Below, piece after piece: positions 45,003 through 51,865 of a stretch of DNA of 64,000 bases. The notes beneath the pieces were generated by a model. It ran no database searches. It was given only the letters and a program-made list of their open reading frames with translations, and was not told the DNA's origin. A program made the position numbers and the translations under genes. Positions within the stretch are counted from its first letter, which is position 1. Each line of letters opens with the position of its first letter. Origin of the DNA: an uncultured Desulfosarcina sp. (GTDB taxonomy: Bacteria; Desulfobacterota; Desulfobacteria; Desulfobacterales; Desulfosarcinaceae); contig NZ_OY764190.1 in the NCBI RefSeq assembly GCF_963668215.1, forward strand, positions 868,001 through 932,000. Direction: 5' to 3'.

Positions 45003-45374
45003 ATGCCGACAAAAATCGAGGGACCGAGCATCGTCGAAGCCGCGGGAAACAAGCCCAAACGCATCGAAGAGTACATCGGGCAGGTCAATTCCGGCACCGC
45101 GGCGGTCAGCGTCGCCCGCATGGTCTCGCCGCCCGGCTGGAAGGAACCCGGCCAGCGGCCCGAATTCGATGAATACACCGTGGTGTTAAAGGGACGGCTT
45201 CGGGTCGAATCCAAAGAGGGAAGCCTGGATGTGCGGGCCGGCCAGGCGGTCATCGCCCACGCCGGCCAATGGGTTCGCTACAGTACACCGCAACCGGAAG
45301 GGGCCGAGTACATCGCCGTGTGCCTTCCCGCCTTCGCTCCGGATACGGTTCACCGGGACGATCCGCCGGCGTGA
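45003..45374 (+). CDS. Small cupin-domain protein
   Basis: A 123-residue single-domain cupin. The strand pattern PPGWKEPGQRPEFDEYTVVLKG then AGQAVIAHAGQWVRY matches cupin motifs 1 and 2, but the usual two histidines and glutamate for metal binding are only partly kept (Glu in FDEY; His in VIAHAG). It is cytosolic. It may bind a small ligand or metal; the function is unknown. It is transcribed divergently from the MFS gene, with the YdcZ-type permease gene next. Confidence 0.8.
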   Translation: MPTKIEGPSIVEAAGNKPKRIEEYIGQVNSGTAAVSVARMVSPPGWKEPGQRPEFDEYTVVLKGRLRVESKEGSLDVRAGQAVIAHAGQWVRYSTPQPEGAEYIAVCLPAFAPDTVHRDDPPA

Positions 45375-45431
45375 AAAAGCTTGTCCGGCGGGCATCCGGA
45401 TTTCAAAAAACGACCAATCATAGGAGACCCC

Positions 45432-45881
45432 ATGAGAAACCTCCTGTTTCTAACGCTGGCCCTTTGCGCCGGCGGCCTGGTGCCGATTCAGGGCGCCCTT
45501 AACGCCCATCTGGGCAAAAGCCTCAACCATCCGCTGCAGGCCACCTTCATCTCTTTTTTCGGCGCCATTATCGTTCTGGTTCTCCTGCTGATCCTGCTTA
45601 GCCCTTCCCTGCCGTCGCTTGCGGATCTCAAATCCACACCAGCACTCTACTACTCCGGCGGCATTTACGGGGTGATCTTCGTTACCGCCATTTTGACGCT
45701 GACCCCGCGCATCGGCATTGCCAACACCATCGTAGCCACCATCGTCGGGCAGCTCATCGTTTCGGTGATTCTCGATCACTTCGGCGTTTTGGGCCTGGCC
45801 CGACATCCAATCAACGCGTCCCGGCTGATCGGATGCGTGGGACTGCTGGTGAGTCTATACCTGATCCAATTCCGCCATTGA
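45432..45881 (+). CDS. DMT-type permease, YdcZ/DUF606 family
   Basis: A 149-residue, five-helix membrane protein. The start at 45432 has AGGAGACCCC upstream. The beginning (LCAGGLVPIQGALNAHLGKSL) and the helix GGIYGVIFVTAILTLTPRIG with IVATIVGQLIVSVILDHFG are signatures of the YdcZ family, half-size relatives of drug/metabolite transporters that act as dimers. It lies 57 bases after the cupin gene, so the two may form an operon. Confidence 0.88.
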   Translation: MRNLLFLTLALCAGGLVPIQGALNAHLGKSLNHPLQATFISFFGAIIVLVLLLILLSPSLPSLADLKSTPALYYSGGIYGVIFVTAILTLTPRIGIANTIVATIVGQLIVSVILDHFGVLGLARHPINASRLIGCVGLLVSLYLIQFRH

Positions 45882-45887
45882 GGATTG

Positions 45888-46041
45888 CTAAATATGCAAA
45901 AAGTCGAAATTATCAAAATTTCGCCATTCCGACGTAGTCCGGCGCACGTAGTGAAGCTTTAGCGCTATCCAGTGGTTTCAATATGTTATGGATGCCGGAT
46001 CAAGTCCGGCATGACGAGGTTGGTACTTTTTACGAGACCAT
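45888..46041. mobile_element. MITE-like element (family 1), copy A
   Basis: About 150 bp alike to 56,530-56,681, including the shared runs GTGAAGCTTTAGCGCTATCC and TGGATGCCGGATCAA. The right end (ACTTTTTACGAGACC) is preserved; the left end is degraded. There is no ORF. It directly follows the YdcZ-type gene. Confidence 0.75.
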
Positions 46042-46054
46042 CAGGATTGCGTAG

Positions 46055-46092
46055 ATTACCATCCGGTAATTCTGGTGTCATCTTGTTGTAAG
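46055..46092. repeat. Intergenic repeat with ATTACC-N4-GGTAAT palindrome, copy 1
   Basis: The 16-bp palindrome at 46055-46070 and about 22 following bases (GTCAT and TTGTAAG blocks) recur at 49740-49778. The role is unknown: operator, RNA element or repeat end. Confidence 0.5.
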
Positions 46093-46183
46093 GGATCTTT
46101 GCTACGTTGAAATCGTCCTTCGGGCACTCTGCTGACCTTGTCCGGGAACCAGGGAACCCAAGGCTCCTCCTCATCCCCTCTTA

Positions 46184-46213
46184 AAACCGGGCCGCGATTT
46201 CGCGGCCCGGTTT
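46184..46213 (+). terminator. Strong hairpin, probable terminator
   Basis: A perfect 13-bp GC-rich stem (AAACCGGGCCGCG) with an ATTT loop, followed by TTTCTTC on the plus strand and by TTTT on the minus strand. It could end transcripts from either side, including any small RNA encoded at 46050-46180. Confidence 0.65.
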
Positions 46214-46320
46214 CTTCAGGATCGGTGCAATCGAATTTGCGCATTAAACCTAACGCCTGCCTAACACGTACTATTTATATGCTTGGTAATTTTGATTGGC
46301 GACTTCAATGGAGGGAATCG

Positions 46321-46806
46321 ATGAACCGGACAACTTCCGGAAGTGCGGCAACCATCCTGGTGAGTTTCCTTTTACTGTTTGCAGCAGGCGCCGGATGGAG
46401 TTTTGCCGGAGAAAAGTCAGGCGACATTTGCCGGCAAGTTACGGCGGAACAGCTGTCGAAACTGTATAGGAAGCCGCTCTACCCCAGCGAACATGGCAAT
46501 GGCTGCATGTGGAGCAAGAAACCGGGCGGCATGGCCTATCTTGACATCAATGTCCACGAGTACCAAAAGGATATCCGTCAATACTTTAACAAAGAAATGC
46601 CGTCGCACATAAAACTGGAGAAAATAACCGACCTTGGAGATGACGGCTTGATGACCGTAGTCGAAGGATGTCTCGGCGTCATCGTCGTCAAAAAGGGGGA
46701 CCGGGTAATGCAAAGCGCCGTCACGTTTCTCGAAATCGAGCCGAAAAGCGACAAACAGAAGGTCCTTTGGGACATTTACCGCAATGTATTGAAACGGCTT
46801 AAATAA
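46321..46806 (+). CDS. Secreted hypothetical protein
   Basis: A 161-residue protein starting at 46321 with GGAGGGAATCG upstream. Residues 1-29 form a signal peptide (ILVSFLLLFAAGAGWSFAG). The mature part begins with GDICRQVTAEQLSKLYRKPL and has cysteines in DICR, GNGCMW and EGCLG, so disulfide bonds are likely. The DICRQVTAEQLSKLY opening recalls periplasmic lipoproteins of the DUF3558 type, but the match is weak. It should be periplasmic. No neighbour hints at a role. Confidence 0.75.
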   Translation: MNRTTSGSAATILVSFLLLFAAGAGWSFAGEKSGDICRQVTAEQLSKLYRKPLYPSEHGNGCMWSKKPGGMAYLDINVHEYQKDIRQYFNKEMPSHIKLEKITDLGDDGLMTVVEGCLGVIVVKKGDRVMQSAVTFLEIEPKSDKQKVLWDIYRNVLKRLK

Positions 46807-47084
46807 AAAGAACCGGGTATTGCGATATCTAATCAAATCATAATAAAAAGGTTCTATGCTGCAAATTACCACGTGGGCGTCTACAAGATCGCTCATTCAG
46901 CTTCCCGGGTGAGCCGGACTCCACCATGGAGTCCGGTTTCATTCTTTTGGGCTGCCATGCTCGACCGGGAATCGTTCGCCAAACCAAACAATAACATCCT
47001 CCTAATCAATCCGTAACAACGGGTCCATAAAATATGGATCACTTTCAGGGCTCAACCCACAGGCCCGCAAAGCTCTTCCTTTCT
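46807..47084. other. Region with candidate small RNAs or a tiny ORF
   Basis: An 18-codon ORF (46856-46912, MLQITTWASTRSLIQLPG) with AAAGG upstream ends directly before the hairpin at 46914. Between this hairpin and the next at 47085 lies a 15-bp palindrome, TCCATAAAATATGGA (47025-47039). Neither a protein family nor a known RNA was recognised. The two hairpins have related sequences, hinting at two short transcripts. Confidence 0.35.
46914..46948 (+). terminator. Rho-independent terminator-like hairpin
   Basis: A perfect 10-bp stem (CCGGACTCCA with TGGAGTCCGG) and a 3-nt CCA loop, followed by TTTCATTCTTTT. It lies about 105 bases after the secreted protein gene. Confidence 0.7.
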
Positions 47085-47120
47085 AAACCGGACCTCCACC
47101 AAGGGGTCCGGTTTTTTTTT
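47085..47120 (+). terminator. Rho-independent terminator
   Basis: Stem AAACCGGACC with GGTCCGGTTT, loop of about 10 bases, then nine T residues. It is oriented on the plus strand though no annotated gene ends here, suggesting a short non-coding transcript upstream. Confidence 0.75.
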
Positions 47121-47300
47121 GGAACCAGTTTTCTTCATTGGCGATTCAACGATCTGCCTTGATACTTGCCCGGTCTGATTGTAATAATCGTACAAAAGGC
47201 AATCTTGTAGCTGAAAAAGCACCCCGGCTATGAATTTTCGAAACGACAATCCGCCCTCAAAAAAGGGAAACCCGGCCGATAGAGAAAGCATCGAATTCAA

Positions 47301-47978
47301 ATGGATGATAACACGCCGGCAATTGCGTTTTCGAAAGTGACCTTTTCTTATCCCAATGGTAAGGCCCTTTTCCAGGATCTTTCGCTCGAATTGAACAGCG
47401 GCGAGTTCTACCTGGTGCGGGGACCTTCCGGTTCTGGCAAATCGACATTTCTGCGGTTGATCAACCGGCTGGAGGAACCTTCAAACGGCCATTTATTGTT
47501 TGCGGGACATCCTCTGACCTCTTACAGCCCTCCGCTTCTTCGCCGGAAGATTCTTTATATTCAACAGACGCCAACCTCCGTGGAAACAACGGTCCGCAAA
47601 AACCTGCTGCTGGCTTTCTCATTTAAAAACAACCGTGACCTCACACCACCCGGCGACGATATCCTCAGGTCCCGTCTGGACAATTTTCTGCTCAACGACA
47701 TCCATCTGGATACCCAGGCGTCAACCCTGTCCGTCGGTCAACTTCAACGCCTTTGCTTTATAAGGGGATTGCTGCTGAATCCGAAGGTGCTCCTGTTGGA
47801 TGAACCTGCCAGCGCGCTGGATGAAGAAAGCGCCCGGATCGTGGAGGAAACCGCCGAACGGATGTGTGTCGAGTCGGGCCTGACAGTTCTGATGGTAAGC
47901 CACCGAACATTCAGGCCCGGACGGGTAAGGCACAAGGTCCTTCAAATCGTCAAAGGTCAAATCGAGTTGCTGACATGA
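47301..47978 (+). CDS. fetA: Iron export ABC transporter ATP-binding protein FetA-like
   Basis: A 225-residue ABC ATPase of the FetA/YbbL type. The Walker A motif is GPSGSGKST, the signature is LSVGQLQR, and Walker B is VLLLDEPASALD. A switch histidine lies in MVSHR. The length matches E. coli FetA. Its stop overlaps the start of fetB by 4 bases. Together FetAB exports iron and protects from oxidative stress. Confidence 0.88.
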   Translation: MDDNTPAIAFSKVTFSYPNGKALFQDLSLELNSGEFYLVRGPSGSGKSTFLRLINRLEEPSNGHLLFAGHPLTSYSPPLLRRKILYIQQTPTSVETTVRKNLLLAFSFKNNRDLTPPGDDILRSRLDNFLLNDIHLDTQASTLSVGQLQRLCFIRGLLLNPKVLLLDEPASALDEESARIVEETAERMCVESGLTVLMVSHRTFRPGRVRHKVLQIVKGQIELLT

Positions 47979-48769
47979 CAACGGAAATCGTATCCATCGG
48001 TCTGGGCCAGCTGGCCGTCGGACTTGTCTTCATTCTGTTGGCCGGGCTTGCTTCATTGCATCATGCGCTCAGGCTGGAAAAAGACCTGCTGGTGGGGACA
48101 GTCCGAACTTTTGTACAACTATTTTTACTTGGCTATATTCTCATCTTCATTTTCAAGCTGGATAGCGCTGCTCTTGTTCTCCTTGTATTCGGCTTCATGA
48201 TCTTTTTTGCCGCCTGGGAAATTCGAAGCCGGATCAAAGAGAAGCAGGTTACTTTTTTCTGGCCTTTGCTCGTTTCAATGGCGATCAGTTATATCATCGT
48301 TTCCTACATGGTGACTGCCGTGGTTGTCGGTGTTACGCCCTGGTGGAAGCCCCAGTATTTCATTCCCATCGGCGGGATGGTGATCGGCAATTCGATGAAT
48401 GCCATCGCAATTGCTTTGGAACGGCTGCTGGGCGAACTTCGGAAGCGCCGGCTCGAAGTTGAGGCCATGCTTTGCCTGGGGGCGGATTACAAGGAGGCCA
48501 GCAAAGATATTCTCCGTATCGCCATGCGGGCCGGAATGATTCCATCGATCAATTCCATGATGGCCGTGGGCATTGTATTCATACCCGGCATGATGACCGG
48601 ACAGATTCTGGCTGGTGCGGACCCCCTGCAGGCCGTCCGCTACCAGATCGTAGTGATGATCATGCTGGTGGGATCGACGGCCATTGGATCTTTGCTGGTG
48701 GTTTACCTGGTGCGAAAACGCTGCTTCGGCAAAAGCGAGAGGTTGCTGTTGCAACCAAAAAATAATTGA
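47975..48769 (+). CDS. fetB: Iron export ABC permease FetB-like (UPF0014)
   Basis: A 264-residue membrane protein of the UPF0014/FetB family with about seven helices. Family markers are VRTFVQLFLLGYILIFIF, PIGGMVIGNSMNAIAIALER, and MIPSINSMMAVGIVFIPGMM with MTGQILAGADPLQAVRYQ. The ATG at 47975 overlaps the ATPase stop (ATGA). It forms the membrane part of the exporter, ended by the terminator at 48785. Confidence 0.92.
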   Translation: MTTEIVSIGLGQLAVGLVFILLAGLASLHHALRLEKDLLVGTVRTFVQLFLLGYILIFIFKLDSAALVLLVFGFMIFFAAWEIRSRIKEKQVTFFWPLLVSMAISYIIVSYMVTAVVVGVTPWWKPQYFIPIGGMVIGNSMNAIAIALERLLGELRKRRLEVEAMLCLGADYKEASKDILRIAMRAGMIPSINSMMAVGIVFIPGMMTGQILAGADPLQAVRYQIVVMIMLVGSTAIGSLLVVYLVRKRCFGKSERLLLQPKNN

Positions 48770-48784
48770 ATTCATGACAATCGA

Positions 48785-48822
48785 AAAGGCAAGTCTTTAG
48801 ATGACTTGCCTTTCCTTTTTTT
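48785..48822 (+). terminator. Terminator of the fetAB operon
   Basis: An 11-bp perfect stem (AAAGGCAAGTC with GACTTGCCTTT), 7-nt loop, then CCTTTTTTT. It lies 16 bases after the fetB stop. Confidence 0.88.
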
Positions 48823-48879
48823 CAACGGCATCGTTGCGCCGTCGGGAGGTCGTTCCCCGAAAAAACCTCCAAATTCGTT

Positions 48880-49176
48880 TTACTCATGATGTTTCAAACC
48901 ATGCGCGGCCTTGAACGCGTGCCATTCATCATGGTCGATGCTGCCGTCCTGATTCAGGTCGACCGCATCAAACACTTTTTGTTCTGCATTTTCAAAATGA
49001 GCTTTAAATTCTTCCCAGCTCACGAGGTCATCCCCGTTGGTGTCCATGTCTCCGAAATGGGCGTTAAATGCCTTGGGGTCAGGCATGTCGGTGCTGTGGA
49101 ATTGTTTATGGCTTGAACATCCAGCGGTCAGCACGAATAGAACCATAAATATCATAAGCGGAAATCGTCGCTTCAT
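48880..49176 (-). CDS. EF-hand lipoprotein
   Basis: A 98-residue protein with a lipobox (LTAGC, lipidation at Cys20) after a basic N-terminus. Two EF-hand loops follow: residues 45-56 (DTNGDDLVSWEE, with Asp in place of the usual central Gly) and 73-84 (DLNQDGSIDHDE, fully canonical). It should bind calcium in the periplasm or at the outer membrane. It is a single gene convergent with fetAB. Role unknown. Confidence 0.87.
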   Translation of the reverse strand: MKRRFPLMIFMVLFVLTAGCSSHKQFHSTDMPDPKAFNAHFGDMDTNGDDLVSWEEFKAHFENAEQKVFDAVDLNQDGSIDHDEWHAFKAAHGLKHHE

Positions 49177-49250
49177 ATCGGCCCCCTGTCTTTAGCGTTG
49201 GTTATATGGGTCGCAGTTGCTTTGACGCAGTGCGGTGGCGTTTTCCCCAA

Positions 49251-49284
49251 ACAAAAAGGCAGAGCCCCGTTAGAGGCTCTGCCG
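49251..49284 (-). terminator. Terminator of the small-ORF operon
   Basis: On the minus strand GGCAGAGCC and GGCTCTGCC pair around a short loop and are followed by TTTTTGTTT. It lies about 70 bases past the 30-codon ORF and supports a real minus-strand transcript there. Confidence 0.8.
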
Positions 49285-49353
49285 TGTACCGCCATACCGG
49301 CGGATTTCATTTTTTTTGCCTGAATAATCGAAGCTCTGCCGTTGATCATGCCC

Positions 49354-49446
49354 TCAAATCTTGCAAGCGGCTGCCGATGCCCGGCCAGTGATGCATCGAT
49401 TGATGAAGTAACCCAGCGTAATCAGCGTTATCGTTGTTCCAATCAT
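49354..49446 (-). CDS. Tiny membrane-type protein (30 residues)
   Basis: A 30-codon ORF, MIGTTITLITLGYFINRCI..., preceded by an excellent AAGGAAGGTGCCCG. Residues 2-15 could form a short membrane helix, followed by a basic cysteine-containing tail ending ASAACKI. It lies 18 bases after the stop of the 44-codon ORF and before a strong terminator. No homology is recognised. A single-pass small membrane protein, toxin or regulatory peptide are all possible. Confidence 0.55.
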   Translation of the reverse strand: MIGTTITLITLGYFINRCITGRASAAACKI

Positions 49447-49464
49447 CGGGCACCTTCCTTTCGG

Positions 49465-49599
49465 TTATCCTGCCACATCAATCCCCGGGTCACATCCCAG
49501 ATGCGGGTCCTTGTTTTCACACTCGAAATTTCTCTCGCGGGTATCCACGTGTCCTTCACTTCTGTCGTCGGTGTAATCCTGAGTTCTATTATCTGCCAT
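49465..49599 (-). CDS. Small acidic protein (44 residues)
   Basis: A 44-codon ORF starting at 49599 with GAGGTG 5 bases upstream and ending in TAA. The product begins MADNRTQDYTDDRSEGH and is highly charged, with two cysteines (FECENK, HLGCDPG) and no helix. It is followed by the 30-codon ORF and then a terminator, so the two make a compact operon. A competing frame (49443-49670) lacks a ribosome-binding site and is less likely. Unknown function. Confidence 0.55.
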   Translation of the reverse strand: MADNRTQDYTDDRSEGHVDTRERNFECENKDPHLGCDPGIDVAG

Positions 49600-49739
49600 G
49601 ATGTCACCTCATGTGTTTTTGAGTTTTCGATTGTTGCTGTTTCGTCCTTCTTGAACAAAAGATACGGCATCAGAAAAATTCGGCAATGAGAGCCGGTTGG
49701 CTGGGCGATGGCAGGTAAAAACTACCCTTATATCCTTTT

Positions 49740-49778
49740 ATTACCACCCGGTAATCTTGAGGTCATATCCCTGTAAAG
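49740..49778. repeat. Intergenic repeat with ATTACC-N4-GGTAAT palindrome, copy 2
   Basis: It has the same palindrome and following block as at 46055-46092. Here it lies in the divergent region between the small-ORF operon and the 72-residue protein gene. Confidence 0.5.
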
Positions 49779-49826
49779 CTCCGATGGTAGGCTTCGATTC
49801 AGCAAATAAAAGAGAAAGGCGGTTCA

Positions 49827-50045
49827 ATGCAGACGCAAACCATCGACCAGATTGTAAATGACATTTTGACAGACATGTCCGATCGGGACCGGGGTGCCGC
49901 GCCCCATGCGAATGCCGCATCCGTTCCCGATTTCGACGATGCATTTGGAGAAATTCTCCAGGGAAACGATGCAACCGAAAACGACATCATGCGCAGAATC
50001 TGGAAGGAACTACAGGAAACGCACCGGGCACCGGATAGAAACTGA
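49827..50045 (+). CDS. Small hypothetical protein (72 residues)
   Basis: A 72-residue hydrophilic protein with AAAGGCGG 4 bases before the ATG. It begins MQTQTIDQIVNDILTDMSDR, is acidic, predicted helical, and has no membrane segment or cysteine. No family is recognised. It is divergent from the small-ORF operon and convergent with the oxidoreductase gene. Confidence 0.6.
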   Translation: MQTQTIDQIVNDILTDMSDRDRGAAPHANAASVPDFDDAFGEILQGNDATENDIMRRIWKELQETHRAPDRN

Positions 50046-50100
50046 TACGTCAACCAACCCGGGTGGAAAGCCATCCTACTAACGACCCTTTCGTAGACAT

Positions 50101-50137
50101 AAAAAAATAGGGGCGGTTCAATTTCGAACCACCCCTT
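50101..50137 (-). terminator. Terminator of the FAD oxidoreductase gene
   Basis: On the minus strand an 11-bp stem with one G-U pair (AGGGGTGGTTC with GAACCGCCCCT) is followed by ATTTTTTT. It lies about 23 bases after the stop codon. Confidence 0.85.
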
Positions 50138-50159
50138 TGCTTTTGTAAAGGCGGAATTG

Positions 50160-51539
50160 TCAGGCTGCGCGGCTGCCGGTCAACTTGGCCGACGCATTCT
50201 CGGCGGCCAGCATGACGTGATATCCCAAAGGCGATGCGGTCATGAGAGGATGTGTGGCATACTGCATGGTGGCAAGGTCTTCGGCCGTGAGTCCTCCCTG
50301 GATGGCAGCGGCCACGATGTTGACCATATCTGCGGTGGCTTCTCCCCCGCGCACATGCCCACCGATGATTTTGCCGGTCTCGCTGTGGAACAGGAGTTTG
50401 GCTTTCATGTCTAGAATGCAGCCCGGCAGGCCGCCCGGATGACGGTTGGGGAAAACCGCCTCGCCGACCACATAGGGGATGCTGGCGTCGTCGGCGGCCT
50501 TTGTGGTCAGGCCCGCGGCCCCGATGGAATTCTTCCCTACCGTGGTTCCGAAAGCCCCAACGGCCCCCATACACTTGCGAACAGGGGCATACAGGTTGCT
50601 GGCGGCGATCATGCCTTCGCTGCAGGCCACCGAGGCAAGGCGGATACACGTCGGCTGGCCGTCGAAGAAGGAAAACTTGCTTGCGCAGTCGCCGGCCGCG
50701 AAGATATCCGGGTCTTCGGTGCGCATGTACGCGTCCACTTTAATGCCCATACGTGGATCGGCCTCCAGGCCGATCTGCTGGGCCAATTCGATATTGGGCG
50801 TCACACCGATACCAACCACGACGGCGTCCGCCGGAATCGTTTCCCCCGACGCCAATTGGACGCCGGTAACCTTGCCATTGCCCTGGATGGCCTTGACCTG
50901 GGTATTGGTCATTACGTTGACTCCAAGGCTGCGCAGTTCGCTTTCGGCATCGCTGCAGAATTCCTGTTCGCAGGCCAGCATCAGGCAGTTGGGCAGCATC
51001 TCGATCAGGCTGACCTGGACAGCTCCGGCATCGTTGCCCGCCTGCGCCATCAAGGCAATCTGTTCGGCCATTTCCACCCCGATGAAGCCGCCGCCGATAA
51101 CTACTACATTGCGTGACGACTCGAGGGCTTTCTGAATCATGTCGAGATATTCGGGCTCTTTCTTAATGCCGAAAACGTTGCCGGTTTGCAATCCGGGGAT
51201 GGGCGGCATGGCCGGGCTTGATCCGGTGGCGATAATCAGCTTGTCATAGGCTATGCGGGTTCCGTCAGCCAAATCGGCTGTCTTGTTGCCTCGATCGACG
51301 GATTCCACAGCCTGGGTATGCATCCGGATTCCCTGCTTGATGAAATTGTCGTCCGGGATAAGGTTTTTCTCGACGGCCTTCAACGTACCGTAGATATAGG
51401 GAATACCGCAAGGCACCGGCGTTCTGCTGGCCTTGCGCACCATTGTGACCGTTTTTTGCGGGTGTCGCCGTTTCACAGTCAAACCCGCCATGAGACCGGC
51501 AGCGGAACCACCAACAATCAATACATCCGTTTTTTCCAT
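50160..51539 (-). CDS. FAD-dependent pyridine nucleotide-disulfide oxidoreductase (NADH oxidase/CoA-disulfide reductase-like)
   Basis: A 459-residue flavoprotein, start 51539 with GAGGGAG upstream. The N-terminal FAD motif is VLIVGGSAAGLMAGL; the NAD(P)H motif is NVVVIGGGFIGVEMAEQ; the second FAD motif is PDIFAAGDCAS. A single cysteine at Cys44 in PVPCGIPYIYG sits where NADH oxidases, peroxidases and CoA-disulfide reductases carry their redox-active cysteine. No rhodanese domain is fused. A sigma-54 promoter and a divergent sigma-54 activator gene lie upstream, so expression is probably signal-dependent. The electron acceptor is unknown. Confidence 0.9.
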   Translation of the reverse strand: MEKTDVLIVGGSAAGLMAGLTVKRRHPQKTVTMVRKASRTPVPCGIPYIYGTLKAVEKNLIPDDNFIKQGIRMHTQAVESVDRGNKTADLADGTRIAYDKLIIATGSSPAMPPIPGLQTGNVFGIKKEPEYLDMIQKALESSRNVVVIGGGFIGVEMAEQIALMAQAGNDAGAVQVSLIEMLPNCLMLACEQEFCSDAESELRSLGVNVMTNTQVKAIQGNGKVTGVQLASGETIPADAVVVGIGVTPNIELAQQIGLEADPRMGIKVDAYMRTEDPDIFAAGDCASKFSFFDGQPTCIRLASVACSEGMIAASNLYAPVRKCMGAVGAFGTTVGKNSIGAAGLTTKAADDASIPYVVGEAVFPNRHPGGLPGCILDMKAKLLFHSETGKIIGGHVRGGEATADMVNIVAAAIQGGLTAEDLATMQYATHPLMTASPLGYHVMLAAENASAKLTGSRAA

Positions 51540-51683
51540 GCGAAGCTCCCTCATCAATTAGATTTTTTTCACAACGAAACCGAACAGCTTTGCCTCTGGA
51601 TACGGTACGCGGTGTCGACGTTCGACCGCTTGACCAGTGCCCTTCCAGAAATAGGAATTGGCCCTTTCTGGATAGGCACTATG

Positions 51684-51698
51684 GCAATAACGATGCCA
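51684..51698 (-). promoter_or_regulatory. Sigma-54 promoter of the FAD oxidoreductase gene
   Basis: On the minus strand TGGCATCGTTATTGC matches the -24/-12 consensus TGGCAC-N5-TTGC with exact GG-to-GC spacing. The expected start of transcription is about 130 bases before the oxidoreductase start codon. Confidence 0.62.
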
Positions 51699-51822
51699 TG
51701 CAATCCAAAGATGCCGACAAAAGAGACCTTTGCCGGTCGATGCTTTGTGGATAAGGGGCTTTGAGAATTTGAGGAACATCCTTGCGAATGGTTGCCAGAG
51801 GGTTCAAGCAAGTGTAAAATGC

Positions 51823-51856
51823 GTTAAAATTTTTTTTACTCATGTTAAATTTTAAC
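51823..51856. promoter_or_regulatory. AT-rich palindromes, possible activator or repressor site
   Basis: GTTAAAATTT (51823-51832) is inverted as AAATTTTAAC (51847-51856), and GTTAAATTTTAAC (51844-51856) is itself palindromic. They lie 10-43 bases before the sigma-54 activator gene and about 130-170 bases upstream of the divergent sigma-54 promoter, where enhancer sites are expected. Confidence 0.42.
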
Positions 51857-51865
51857 GGAGCCTGA

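Noticed and set aside
49443..49670. A 75-codon minus-strand frame overlapping the tiny ORFs
   Set aside because: It has no ribosome-binding site, while the 44-codon frame inside it has a good one and a clean stop.
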